Below, one piece after another: positions 1-7,504 of a stretch of DNA of 18,771 nt. Position numbers and translations under genes: made by a program. This stretch comes from an uncultured Amylibacter sp. (GTDB taxonomy: Bacteria; Pseudomonadota; Alphaproteobacteria; Rhodobacterales; Rhodobacteraceae), in assembly GCA_937944065.1 (NCBI GenBank), contig CALDZS010000201.1, positions 1 through 18,771 of the forward strand, in the 5' to 3' direction. Under the pieces are notes generated by a model. It was given only the letters and a program-made list of their open reading frames with translations, did no database searches and was not told where the DNA came from. Every line of letters begins with the position of its first letter. Positions within the stretch are counted from its first letter, which is position 1.

Positions 1-171
1 ATGGGCGAGTTTGGCGTGAACATCGCGAACTTCACTTTGGGTCGTGCCGACGTTGGTTCAGATGCAATAGCACTGTTGTACCTCGACGAAGCACCAAACG
101 CCGAAGCAGTTGCCAAATTAACGGCAACCGGATTGTTCCAATCGGTTAGCCCGTTGCAGTTCGACGTTTAA
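1..171 (+). CDS. serA: D-3-phosphoglycerate dehydrogenase, C-terminal end (partial)
   Basis: The last 56 residues of a protein whose 5' part lies outside the window; the frame is open from base 1 to the TAA at 169-171. The segment GVNIANFTLGR and the ending GLFQSVSPLQFDV match the C-terminal ACT regulatory domain of the long (about 530-residue) form of SerA. SerA oxidises 3-phosphoglycerate with NAD+ to 3-phosphohydroxypyruvate, the first step of serine synthesis, in the cytoplasm. The ACT domain is the usual site of serine feedback. The ATG at base 1 is internal to the ACT domain and is not the gene start. No catalytic residues are visible in this fragment, so the call rests on the ACT-domain tail alone. 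Confidence 0.85.
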   Translation: MGEFGVNIANFTLGRADVGSDAIALLYLDEAPNAEAVAKLTATGLFQSVSPLQFDV

Positions 172-184
172 CATTCTGAATATC

Positions 185-210
185 CCGAGGCGCATTTCAA
201 TGCGCCTCGG
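185..210 (+). terminator. Hairpin after serA, likely transcription terminator
   Basis: A perfect 10-bp GC-rich stem (CCGAGGCGCA paired with TGCGCCTCGG) with a 6-base loop, starting 14 bases after the serA stop. There is no T-run after it, so it is not a textbook intrinsic terminator. Its position between two same-strand, unrelated genes still fits a transcript-end or 3'-stabilising structure. Confidence 0.6.
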
Positions 211-281
211 ATCCACGCAAATCTGGCCATTTACACATCAGACGGCTACACTATCCGTGACTTATTTGATGGATATGTATT

Positions 282-2933
282 ATGAACCAGCTGCGTATTA
301 ACACAATCTGCCTTGGCCTAACGGCCATGCTTGGCACTACGTGTCTGGCCGACCCTGCCAAAATAAATCTACTGCACCACGAGGCGATTACGTTGGATCA
401 AACCCTGTCTTCAGGGATTGATTTCAGCAAAGAACCGATGATCCGCGACGACGATGAAAAATCCAGCACGCGCGTGTCACCCAAAACCAACGACCCTGTT
501 GAACTGGTATTCACCTTTGACGGGCAAACCGTGTCGCCCGACCTGCTGCGGCTGAAAGTGACAGGTGCGAAGAAGGATCAGGCAAAGATCGAAATCCTTG
601 CCTCTACGGTTTCTGCCACGTCAGGGTTTACGTCCCTGCGTACTGAACCCATTCGCAACACTGAAAACTGGCAGCGCATTGATTTCGAACAAACTGCTGC
701 CAAATGGATCATCATCAAGATTGTCCCGTTCGACAAAGAGGCATCACTGTCCATCGCAGAGATTGACCTGCAGGGTCATGTCGGCGCACCCGTCACCGTT
801 TATAAATTCAACGAAAGCCCTGCGGACGCACTATCGCTGCTATCAAGTCTTGAAGGCACGCTAGAGTTGGGGATCACTGACGACGAGACATCTTTGTTCA
901 AAGACGCTGCCGACGGCAGCTTGGACGAGTGGTCGTTTGCTGAAGCTTCCTTGCTATCTTCGGGCGTATATGACCCACAGACCCGCAAGTCATTGCTGAC
1001 TGAAATTGACAAATTAGAGGCCACAATGCGCAAATCTGTTCCCCAAGACGGCGACAGTTTTACCAAGGGTCGCGCGCTGTTGGAATGGCTCCATAAGAAC
1101 CCGATGAACGCGGGGTATGTTGAAAAACAAACCGATGTCTCGCAAATCTTGGTAGACAGCACGTATAACTGCGTCTCATCCGCCACGTTGTACAACATCC
1201 TTGCCCGCCGCATGGGATTGGACGCGCGCGGAATTGAGGTGCCGGATCACGCATTTTCGATCCTTTATGATGGGACAGATCATGTCGATGTTGAGACAAC
1301 CACCAAAGGCGGGTTTAATCCTGCGCGCAACAAAGCGGGTCTGTCAGATTTTGCCAAGAAAACTGGCTTTGTCTATATCAACGACAAAAATCGCGATAAG
1401 CGTCGTGAAATCGACGACGCGGGTATGGTCGCGCTGACCTATTACAATCATGGTGTGGGCTATTCAAAAAACGGCGAGTATCAAAAAGCGTTGCTGAACT
1501 ATTTTCGCGCGCTGAGCCTTGATCCAGCCAGTAAATCGTCCGTGAAAAATGCCCTATCGGTCCTGTCGAATTGGAGCGTTGATCTGATCAAGAAAGATCA
1601 GATTGATGAGGCGTTAAAGATCCTAGATATGGGCCTAGGCTTGGCCCCTGATGATCGCAACCTGCGCCACAACCTCAAGGCGGTTTGGCAGCAGAAGGTG
1701 AACAAAGATGTCAATTCTGGCAATGCAGATCAGGCGCTGACTTCTTTACGCGAAGCGTATGACAAGACACAGGACAAAAGCTTTGTTCGTCTGCAATCTT
1801 GGGTGTTTCAAAGTCAGGGGCAAAAACTAACCGCCGCTGGTGACTGGGAAGGCGCACTTCGCGTCGCCCAAGACGGCTTGGACCGCGTCGACGAAGACGC
1901 GCAACGTGATCTGAAACGATACCGCGCTGGCATCATCCTGAACTGGTCCAGTAAATCAATTGACGACCAACAGTGGGAACAGGCTGTGGACGTGCTGGAA
2001 CGCGGCTTAGCGTTGGATGCATCAAACTATAAAATCAAAAACAACCTTGCCTATGCCGCCCAAGAATGGGCCGCTTTTGTCGGTGAGAATGAAGGCGATG
2101 ATGCCAAGAAAACTCTGGTCGTGGCCTTGGCCAAACGGTTTCCAGACATCCGCAATCTGCAGCGGGTTGTCAGTCAAAGCTTTGACAAGGACGCCGCATT
2201 GGCACGCGAAGCAGGTGATTTCGAAACCGCCGTCGATTTGTACGGAAAGGCCCGTGCGCAACGCCCCGATGATCGCCTGCTACGCAAAAACGAAACCGCC
2301 ACGTGGGACATGTGGGCAAAACAATCGATGGATAAAAAGGACTGGGCGTCTGCAATAGACATCTATGAACGCGCAACAGTTGCCAACCCAACCGCATCCC
2401 TGTTCAGACAAAACATCGCCTATGTCGCCCAAGAATGGAGCCGCGATGTCGCCAAAGCTGATGGTGCAGTACAGGCCGAGGCTTTGGTCGCCTCGCTGGC
2501 CGAACGTTTCCCCAAAGTCTCGAACATCTCGCGCATGCAGGGACAAATTGTGGGCCAAGAGATAACGGCACTTGCGAAAGCACGTAAATACGAAGAGGCG
2601 GCAGCGCGCCTGCCCGACGCGGCGCAGTATTTTGCAAGCAAATCAAAGTTCGATAATTTGACCCTGAATATTTACAATAATTGGGCGCAAGGGTTTGCTA
2701 AAAAACGCGAGTGGCAGGATGCCGTTGATATCTATGCGCGCGGCTATTCCGACCATCCGCAGAATTCAAAACTGAAACGCAATCTGGTGGCCACATGGCA
2801 CGGCTGGGCTGAAACTCATATGGATAAAGGCGAATGGCAGCAGGCGATTGATGTGTATGAACGCGGTCTGATCGCCGTTCCCAACACCAGCCTGTTCAAG
2901 CAGAATATTAAATACTGCCAGTCGAAACTGTAG
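282..2933 (+). CDS. Exported protein: galactose-binding-like, transglutaminase-like and TPR repeats
   Basis: 883 residues. Residues 1-23 form a Sec signal peptide ending near TCLA|DP, so the protein is probably periplasmic. Residues about 70-165 read as a beta-rich, galactose-binding/discoidin-like region. Residues about 290-350 resemble a transglutaminase-like core with a plausible Cys297-His323-Asp336 triad (NCVSS, PDHAF, DVETT), a cysteine-protease-like fold. From about 385 to the end are helical TPR units with repeated W, AIDIYER and P signatures. The C-terminal 77 residues (807-883) repeat residues 643-719, and about 562-640 repeats 685-763. A GGA sits 8 bases before the ATG, and the signal peptide directly after this ATG supports the start. 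It likely acts as a secreted scaffold or a peptide-bond enzyme; the substrate is unknown. The stop directly abuts that of the convergent HAD gene. Confidence 0.75.
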   Translation: MNQLRINTICLGLTAMLGTTCLADPAKINLLHHEAITLDQTLSSGIDFSKEPMIRDDDEKSSTRVSPKTNDPVELVFTFDGQTVSPDLLRLKVTGAKKDQAKIEILASTVSATSGFTSLRTEPIRNTENWQRIDFEQTAAKWIIIKIVPFDKEASLSIAEIDLQGHVGAPVTVYKFNESPADALSLLSSLEGTLELGITDDETSLFKDAADGSLDEWSFAEASLLSSGVYDPQTRKSLLTEIDKLEATMRKSVPQDGDSFTKGRALLEWLHKNPMNAGYVEKQTDVSQILVDSTYNCVSSATLYNILARRMGLDARGIEVPDHAFSILYDGTDHVDVETTTKGGFNPARNKAGLSDFAKKTGFVYINDKNRDKRREIDDAGMVALTYYNHGVGYSKNGEYQKALLNYFRALSLDPASKSSVKNALSVLSNWSVDLIKKDQIDEALKILDMGLGLAPDDRNLRHNLKAVWQQKVNKDVNSGNADQALTSLREAYDKTQDKSFVRLQSWVFQSQGQKLTAAGDWEGALRVAQDGLDRVDEDAQRDLKRYRAGIILNWSSKSIDDQQWEQAVDVLERGLALDASNYKIKNNLAYAAQEWAAFVGENEGDDAKKTLVVALAKRFPDIRNLQRVVSQSFDKDAALAREAGDFETAVDLYGKARAQRPDDRLLRKNETATWDMWAKQSMDKKDWASAIDIYERATVANPTASLFRQNIAYVAQEWSRDVAKADGAVQAEALVASLAERFPKVSNISRMQGQIVGQEITALAKARKYEEAAARLPDAAQYFASKSKFDNLTLNIYNNWAQGFAKKREWQDAVDIYARGYSDHPQNSKLKRNLVATWHGWAETHMDKGEWQQAIDVYERGLIAVPNTSLFKQNIKYCQSKL

Positions 2934-3590
2934 CTAGTCCTCTTCTAGACCCATCAGGTCGAATGCAATCTCGGGCACCTCTTCGGGGTGTCCGGCCATT
3001 GCATCAGCCTCAGACGCGCGTAGCTCTTCATCTTCGCCGTAGCCCCACAGGGCGCCGATTGACGGGATGTCGTTATTTTTGGCACCAAAAATATCGAACC
3101 GCCGATCCCCCAACATGATCGCCTTGGACGGATCAACACCCGTCTCGTCCAGCGCATATTGCATCAATTGAGTTTTGTCTGAATTCGTGCCGTCCAGCTC
3201 TGACCCGAACAGCCGGTCGATATGGGCGTGAATGCCGAAATGATTGATAATCTCTTGTGCGATCACATGCGGCTTTGACGTGGCGATGTGCATGGTGACA
3301 TCGACACGGTGGAACGCGTCGAACATATCGCCAATACCGTCATACGTTTCGGCATCATACATGGCCGTCTCGTAATGCTCGCGGTACAATTCCATCGCAT
3401 GGCCGATATTGCCGTGATCGCCCAACAGCAGATGGAAACTATGATGCAATGGCGGCCCAATGCACCATTCCAATTCATCGGCGTGTGGGACATCTGCACC
3501 GACCTCGGTCAGGGCATATTGGATCGACGAGGTGATCCCCACTTTGGGGTCGATCAACGTGCCGTCTAGGTCAAGAAATAGCGTAAACAT
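2934..3590 (-). CDS. HAD-superfamily hydrolase, phosphoglycolate-phosphatase-like
   Basis: 218 residues with all four HAD motifs: DLDGT at 7-11 (nucleophile Asp7, acid Asp9), TSK at 104-106, Lys139, and GDRRFD at 161-166. The helical cap between motifs I and II is the size seen in the Gph/PpaX subfamily. Such enzymes hydrolyse small phosphate esters in the cytoplasm. The true substrate cannot be read from sequence; phosphoglycolate is the usual default. An AAGGGG ribosome site ends 6 bases before the ATG. The gene starts 9 bases after the stop of the 121-residue gene on the same strand, so the two are probably co-transcribed. Its stop is back to back with that of the TPR gene. Confidence 0.85.
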   Translation of the reverse strand: MFTLFLDLDGTLIDPKVGITSSIQYALTEVGADVPHADELEWCIGPPLHHSFHLLLGDHGNIGHAMELYREHYETAMYDAETYDGIGDMFDAFHRVDVTMHIATSKPHVIAQEIINHFGIHAHIDRLFGSELDGTNSDKTQLMQYALDETGVDPSKAIMLGDRRFDIFGAKNNDIPSIGALWGYGEDEELRASEADAMAGHPEEVPEIAFDLMGLEED

Positions 3591-3599
3591 ATGTGCCCC

Positions 3600-3965
3600 T
3601 TAATGGGTCGGCGTATTAATTTTCTGATCTTCAAAGAATGGCGTCAGTTGGTACACAACGACCGAGTTTTCATCGAGTGCTTGTTGCATCAACCCGCGTT
3701 CTTCGTCGGAAATGTCATGCCCTTGTTCAAGGCGCTCTTCCAACGTGCCGTAGCCTGTCACATCCAACGGGGCCAGATCAGCTTGTTTCAACACAGCCAC
3801 AGTTTCGCGCACAGCTTCGGGTTCGTCCACACCGCTGGCAAAGCACATCAAGGCGCCGCCAGTGGCGCCTTTGGGCAACCCATCATTCACATTGCGACCC
3901 ACCTCGATCAGCAAAGTATATACCAGCTGCGGGCGTTTGGGTTTTTTCGTCGGAGTATCAGTCAT
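3600..3965 (-). CDS. Conserved-looking hypothetical protein, 121 residues
   Basis: I do not recognise this family. The product from MTDTPTKK is 121 residues, soluble, with no signal peptide or membrane segment. A basic start (KKPKRP) is followed by a beta/alpha pattern and an acidic C-terminal half (GYGTLEERLEQGHD, then a run predicted helical). The frame is open further upstream, but that extension is rich in unlikely codons and overlaps the divergent promoter region, so I chose the ATG at 3965. It lies 9 bases upstream of the HAD gene and is probably in one operon with it. A role with the HAD enzyme is guessed from position only. Confidence 0.6.
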   Translation of the reverse strand: MTDTPTKKPKRPQLVYTLLIEVGRNVNDGLPKGATGGALMCFASGVDEPEAVRETVAVLKQADLAPLDVTGYGTLEERLEQGHDISDEERGLMQQALDENSVVVYQLTPFFEDQKINTPTH

Positions 3966-4072
3966 GAGGGCGGGTATATATGCGCGGTACGGGAAAGGTA
4001 AAGGGGGTAGAGAGCTTGCGTTACGCACTAAACCAATTACTGTTAACGCTTGCAGATCACAAAGGAACGGAC

Positions 4073-5125
4073 ATGAAACCAGCTGCCTTACCAGATACAA
4101 TCACAGGACCATCTGCGTGGCTTGGGGTGGATATGGCGGCTGCACCAGAGACTTGGCTGTATGACCTGACCACCGATGACATCAGCGATCTAGAGGCGGC
4201 TGCCACGCATTTTCAAACCCTCGGGCTGGATGTGGGCGAGATCAGTGTCGAGAGCTTTCCGTTAAAAACTTTTAACGCTCATATCGAAAAACTACGACAA
4301 ACTTTGCTATCTGGTGTCGGTCTGGAAGTGCTGCGTGGGCTGCCGATCGCCAATTATTCGCAAGCCTTCGCCGCAACTATCTTTTGCGGGATTGGTGCCC
4401 ATATCGGTAGCGCACGTTCGCAAAACGCGCAGGGCCATATCCTTGGCCATGTGCGCGACATCGGTGCAGACGCCAACGACCCGAACAGTCGGATATATCA
4501 GACCTGTGAACGCCAAACGTTTCACACAGACAGCGCTGATGTGGTTGGATTGCTGTGTATCCAAGAGGCGAAAGAAGGCGGGAAATCCCTGCTGGTCAGC
4601 GCCGAGACGATTTACAACCGCATGAAGGAAACACGTCCCGATTTGCTGGCACTTTTGTTTGATCCCATCGCCACAGATCGCCGTGGCGAAATTCCTGATG
4701 GTGCGAAACCGTTTATGGAAATTCCAGTGCTCAGCTGGCATGCGGGGTATCTGACGGTTTTCTATCAACGCCAATACATTGACAGTGCCCAGCGGTTCGA
4801 TGCCGCGATGCGGCTGACGCCAGAACATATTGAGGCCTTGGATTTGTTCGATGCGTTGGCCAATGATCCTGATTTATGTTTTGGAATGCAACTGCAACCA
4901 GGCGACATGCAGTTCGTCTATAACCACTCGCAATTACATGACCGCACTGGTTTTTTGGATTGGCCAGATGCCAGCCAACGTCGGCATCTGATGCGCCTAT
5001 GGCTGTCCATCGACGGGGATCGCCCCCTGCCAGAAGTTTTTAAGGAACGGTATGGATCGATAGAGGTCGGCAATCGGGGTGGTATCATCACAAGCCAAAC
5101 CAAGCTACACGCGCCGCTGGATTAG
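4073..5125 (+). CDS. TauD/TfdA-family Fe(II)/2-oxoglutarate-dependent dioxygenase
   Basis: 350 residues. The non-haem iron triad is visible: HTD at 151-153 (His151, Asp153) and the distal His289 in LHDRTGF. Arg308 in RLWLS fits the 2-oxoglutarate-binding arginine. Such enzymes hydroxylate a substrate while turning 2-oxoglutarate and O2 into succinate and CO2, in the cytoplasm. The substrate is not readable; the long N-terminal part before the HxD motif resembles the gamma-butyrobetaine/clavaminate-type branch more than sulfonate-specific TauD. The frame extends back to 3980, but the AAAGGAAC ribosome site 6-8 bases before the ATG at 4073 picks this start. The stop overlaps the stop of the convergent Dabb gene. 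Confidence 0.82.
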   Translation: MKPAALPDTITGPSAWLGVDMAAAPETWLYDLTTDDISDLEAAATHFQTLGLDVGEISVESFPLKTFNAHIEKLRQTLLSGVGLEVLRGLPIANYSQAFAATIFCGIGAHIGSARSQNAQGHILGHVRDIGADANDPNSRIYQTCERQTFHTDSADVVGLLCIQEAKEGGKSLLVSAETIYNRMKETRPDLLALLFDPIATDRRGEIPDGAKPFMEIPVLSWHAGYLTVFYQRQYIDSAQRFDAAMRLTPEHIEALDLFDALANDPDLCFGMQLQPGDMQFVYNHSQLHDRTGFLDWPDASQRRHLMRLWLSIDGDRPLPEVFKERYGSIEVGNRGGIITSQTKLHAPLD

Positions 5126-5430
5126 CAGGCGATATCGTAAACAACAATGCCGTCCGCACCGCCATTGCACATCGCGCATAGTCGCGCGCCAAACGCTTTG
5201 TGATCTGGGTGGTCAGCATATACGGCAAGTGAGGCGCGATTTTCAAACCGCACTATAAATCCATCACTGTGATCGGGTGACTTATGTTCAAAATCCAGAT
5301 TTGCACCATGATCAAACGCCAGTACACCGTCCAACCCTTTTGCAAACTCTGACAGCTCGGTCAAAAGAGCCGATCGTGCACCTATCGAGGTATCGTCTAG
5401 AAAGTTACAAAAGACACAATGCAAGATCAT
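5122..5430 (-). CDS. Dabb-family (stress-responsive A/B barrel) small protein
   Basis: 102 residues from MILHCVF. The C-terminal half, SDGFIVRFENRASLAVY followed by ADHPDHKAF, has the signature of Dabb dimeric alpha/beta-barrel proteins, which start with a similar MI.H.V.F strand and are about 100 residues long. Members range from stress proteins to small cyclases and isomerases, so no reaction can be assigned. The ATG is 11 bases after the tctA stop. A TTG at 5445 overlapping that stop (TTGA) is an alternative start, adding five residues. Either way the gene ends the tctCBA operon, which hints at a role in metabolism of the imported carboxylate. Confidence 0.75.
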   Translation of the reverse strand: MILHCVFCNFLDDTSIGARSALLTELSEFAKGLDGVLAFDHGANLDFEHKSPDHSDGFIVRFENRASLAVYADHPDHKAFGARLCAMCNGGADGIVVYDIAC

Positions 5431-5441
5431 GGAAATGTCTA

Positions 5442-6956
5442 TCAATCCCCGTCAGCCACGCCTTGCGCGCGTAATCTTGCGCGTCGCGCGCGGAAGCTTG
5501 GTAACAGCACCAACACTGCTGCAATGATCAGCAAGCCTAGCGTCATTGGGCGTTCCCAGATAAAGGCTACGCCGTCATATAGCTGCATTGATCTAGAGAA
5601 GTTGTCTTCCAGCATACCGCCCAAAATAAACCCAATCAACAGAGGTGCCAGTGGATAATCGGCGAAGCGAAGGGCCGTGGCACAGATGCCAAATCCCACC
5701 AGCAACAACAGCTCTGTCGCGTTGTTTTGGCCGATATAAGCACCCATCAGGGTGAAGAACAAAATGAACGGGATTAGGTAGTTGCGTGGCACAGCTAGGA
5801 TTTTCGCGATGTAGGGGATCAGCGGCAGGTTCAGGATCAACAGAACGAAGTTCCCGATATACATCGAGATGATAACAGCCCAGAAAATCTGTGGCTCGTC
5901 GATCATCAAGCGCGGCCCAGGGGTGACGTTCAACGCGATCAGCGCACCCAGCAAAATTGCGGTGGTGCCTGAACCGGGAATACCCAAGGTCAACAACGGC
6001 ACGAACGATCCAGTGCAGGCCGCGTTGTTCGCTGTTTCGGGTGCGGCTAGACCTTTGACCGAGCCTTTGCCGAACAGCTCTTGTTCCTCTTTCGTCGCGA
6101 TATTGCGTTCGACTGCATAGCCCAAGAAACTTGCAATTGTGGCACCTGCGCCGGGCAGCACACCGATGAAAAATCCTTGGATCGATTGGCGGCCAATCAC
6201 GGGTGCAATGGCACGTGCCTCGGCTCGCGTGATCCGCATATCCTTGATCTCGCTGCTAGAACCAGATTGCGAAGTTATTGGGTTCAACACCAAGAACAAT
6301 GCTTCGGGCAAGGCGAACATCGCCATCGCCAGCGTTACAAAACCAAGCCCCGATTGTAGATCCATTAGACCCATCGTGAAGCGAGGCAAGTTGAACAATG
6401 CACCTTCGCCAACCGTGGCCAGCATCAAGCCCAGAATTGTCATGATCATCGCCTTGGCAACCTGACCCGTACCTGCGAAGGCCGCAATGGCGGACAGTCC
6501 AACGACCATCAGCGCGAAATATTCGGCAGAGTGGAATAGAAGGGCAACCGACGACAATGCTGGTGCAAAGACCATCAACAAGATCGCGCCGATTGTACCG
6601 CCACAAAAACTGGCGATGGCGGCTATTGTCAGCGCCTTGCCCGCCTTGCCTTGTTTGGCCATAGGATAGCCATCGAAACTGGTCGCCACCGTTCCCGCAA
6701 CGCCGGGTGCATTCAGCAAAATCGACGAAGTGGACCCACCAAAGATCGCGCCATAGTATACGCCAGCCAGCAGGATTATCGCAGCAGCAGGATCGCCCAT
6801 GGATATCGCCACGGGGATCATAATAGCGATGATCGACATCGGGCCAAGACCCGGCAACATTCCAATGAATGTCCCGATCAGACAGCCGCCGATAACCATC
6901 AATAACATTTGTACAGAAAAGGCCGTTTGCAGGCCGAGTAGGATACCCTCTAGCAT
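5442..6956 (-). CDS. tctA: Tripartite tricarboxylate transporter, large permease TctA
   Basis: 504 residues, the usual TctA length, almost entirely hydrophobic with about 12 membrane segments. Family hallmarks are GMLPGLGPM near 32-40, YGAIFGGSTSSILLN near 68-82, a second GVLPGAGATIASFLGYA near 265-281, and GLAAPETANNAA followed by LGIPGSGTTA near 302-332. It is the large inner-membrane channel subunit that imports carboxylates delivered by TctC, driven by an ion gradient. The ATG follows the tctB stop by one base and has an AGGAGG ribosome site 5 bases upstream. The small subunit TctB lies directly upstream. Identity of the transported carboxylate is not visible. Confidence 0.95.
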   Translation of the reverse strand: MLEGILLGLQTAFSVQMLLMVIGGCLIGTFIGMLPGLGPMSIIAIMIPVAISMGDPAAAIILLAGVYYGAIFGGSTSSILLNAPGVAGTVATSFDGYPMAKQGKAGKALTIAAIASFCGGTIGAILLMVFAPALSSVALLFHSAEYFALMVVGLSAIAAFAGTGQVAKAMIMTILGLMLATVGEGALFNLPRFTMGLMDLQSGLGFVTLAMAMFALPEALFLVLNPITSQSGSSSEIKDMRITRAEARAIAPVIGRQSIQGFFIGVLPGAGATIASFLGYAVERNIATKEEQELFGKGSVKGLAAPETANNAACTGSFVPLLTLGIPGSGTTAILLGALIALNVTPGPRLMIDEPQIFWAVIISMYIGNFVLLILNLPLIPYIAKILAVPRNYLIPFILFFTLMGAYIGQNNATELLLLVGFGICATALRFADYPLAPLLIGFILGGMLEDNFSRSMQLYDGVAFIWERPMTLGLLIIAAVLVLLPSFRARRARLRAQGVADGD

Positions 6957-6957
6957 A

Positions 6958-7440
6958 TCAGCCTCCTATAAATCCGGGGAATGGGCGCAGATAGATGCCC
7001 AAAACTTGTTGCACCAAATACCAAACGAACAGTGTCGCGATCAGGGCGACTGGTATCATGACATGCCACTTACGCTCGCCCAAGATGAAACTACCAAGGA
7101 TTAGGAATGCGCCAGTGGAAAAGATGAAACCTAGCGGGCGTAGGCACAATGCGTAGGCCACCATCAGGCCCAAAAGCATGATCGCTTGACCCAGCTTGTA
7201 TTCGTGGAGGCGGCGGTAGTCGATGTCGCCAATTGTTTGTTCACCTTTTTCGATGCCCAACAGAATAATGGACGAAGCGACGATGCCAAGGACAGATAGT
7301 AGTTTGGGGAATGTGCTTGGCCAAATCGGATTGCGCTGCATGAACGGGGCAAGGCCAGCGTCCATGGTGAACCATGCGGTGTAGCCATATGTCAGGCAGA
7401 ACCCGAGCAAGATTAGTGCTATCCAGCGATCCAGTGCCAT
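6958..7440 (-). CDS. tctB: Tripartite tricarboxylate transporter, small permease TctB
   Basis: 160 residues, with four hydrophobic segments (near 6-24, 43-62, 85-102, and a double one near 106-148), as is usual for TctB. TctB is the small inner-membrane subunit, poorly conserved in sequence, and is identified here by topology and by its place between tctC and tctA. Two in-frame ATGs exist. The one at 7449 touches the AGGGG ribosome site with no spacer, while the one at 7440 is 9 bases away. I therefore take MALDRW at 7440 as the start. The stop is one base from the tctA start, suggesting translational coupling. Confidence 0.88.
   Translation of the reverse strand: MALDRWIALILLGFCLTYGYTAWFTMDAGLAPFMQRNPIWPSTFPKLLSVLGIVASSIILLGIEKGEQTIGDIDYRRLHEYKLGQAIMLLGLMVAYALCLRPLGFIFSTGAFLILGSFILGERKWHVMIPVALIATLFVWYLVQQVLGIYLRPFPGFIGG
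6962..6967 (-). promoter_or_regulatory. Ribosome binding site of tctA
   Basis: A perfect AGGAGG inside the end of tctB, 5 bases before the tctA ATG. It fixes the tctA start at 6956 and sits just upstream of the tctB stop. Confidence 0.85.
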
Positions 7441-7449
7441 GCGCGTCAT

Positions 7450-7454
7450 CCCCT
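7450..7454 (-). promoter_or_regulatory. Ribosome binding site deciding the tctB start
   Basis: An AGGGG directly abuts the first candidate ATG at 7449, which is too close to use. It is 9 bases from the ATG at 7440, which favours the shorter protein. Confidence 0.6.
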
Positions 7455-7470
7455 ATTGTCGCAAAAGATA

Positions 7471-7494
7471 GGCAAAGCGGCTGACCGCTTTGCC
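7471..7494 (-). promoter_or_regulatory. Hairpin between tctC and tctB, possible attenuator or mRNA stabiliser
   Basis: A perfect 10-bp stem (GGCAAAGCGG with CCGCTTTGCC) and a 4-base loop, in the 64-base gap after the tctC stop. In the direction of transcription it is followed by TATCTTTTG, a weak T-run. It could end part of the transcripts or protect the tctC message from 3' decay, giving more binding protein than permease. That pattern is known for binding-protein transport operons in general and is inferred here. Confidence 0.65.
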
Positions 7495-7504
7495 CAAATT
7501 GTAT

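Noticed and set aside
3591..4001. 136-residue open frame on the plus strand
   Set aside because: Antisense to the 121-residue gene; the minus frame has a close operon position and a better ribosome-site relation to the HAD gene.
3980..4072. N-terminal extension of the dioxygenase
   Set aside because: The extension does not resemble the family and has no ribosome site; AAAGGAAC just before 4073 marks the start.
4307..4828. 173-residue open frame on the minus strand
   Set aside because: Lies wholly within the dioxygenase gene, which has clear iron-binding residues; no start context and no recognisable domain.
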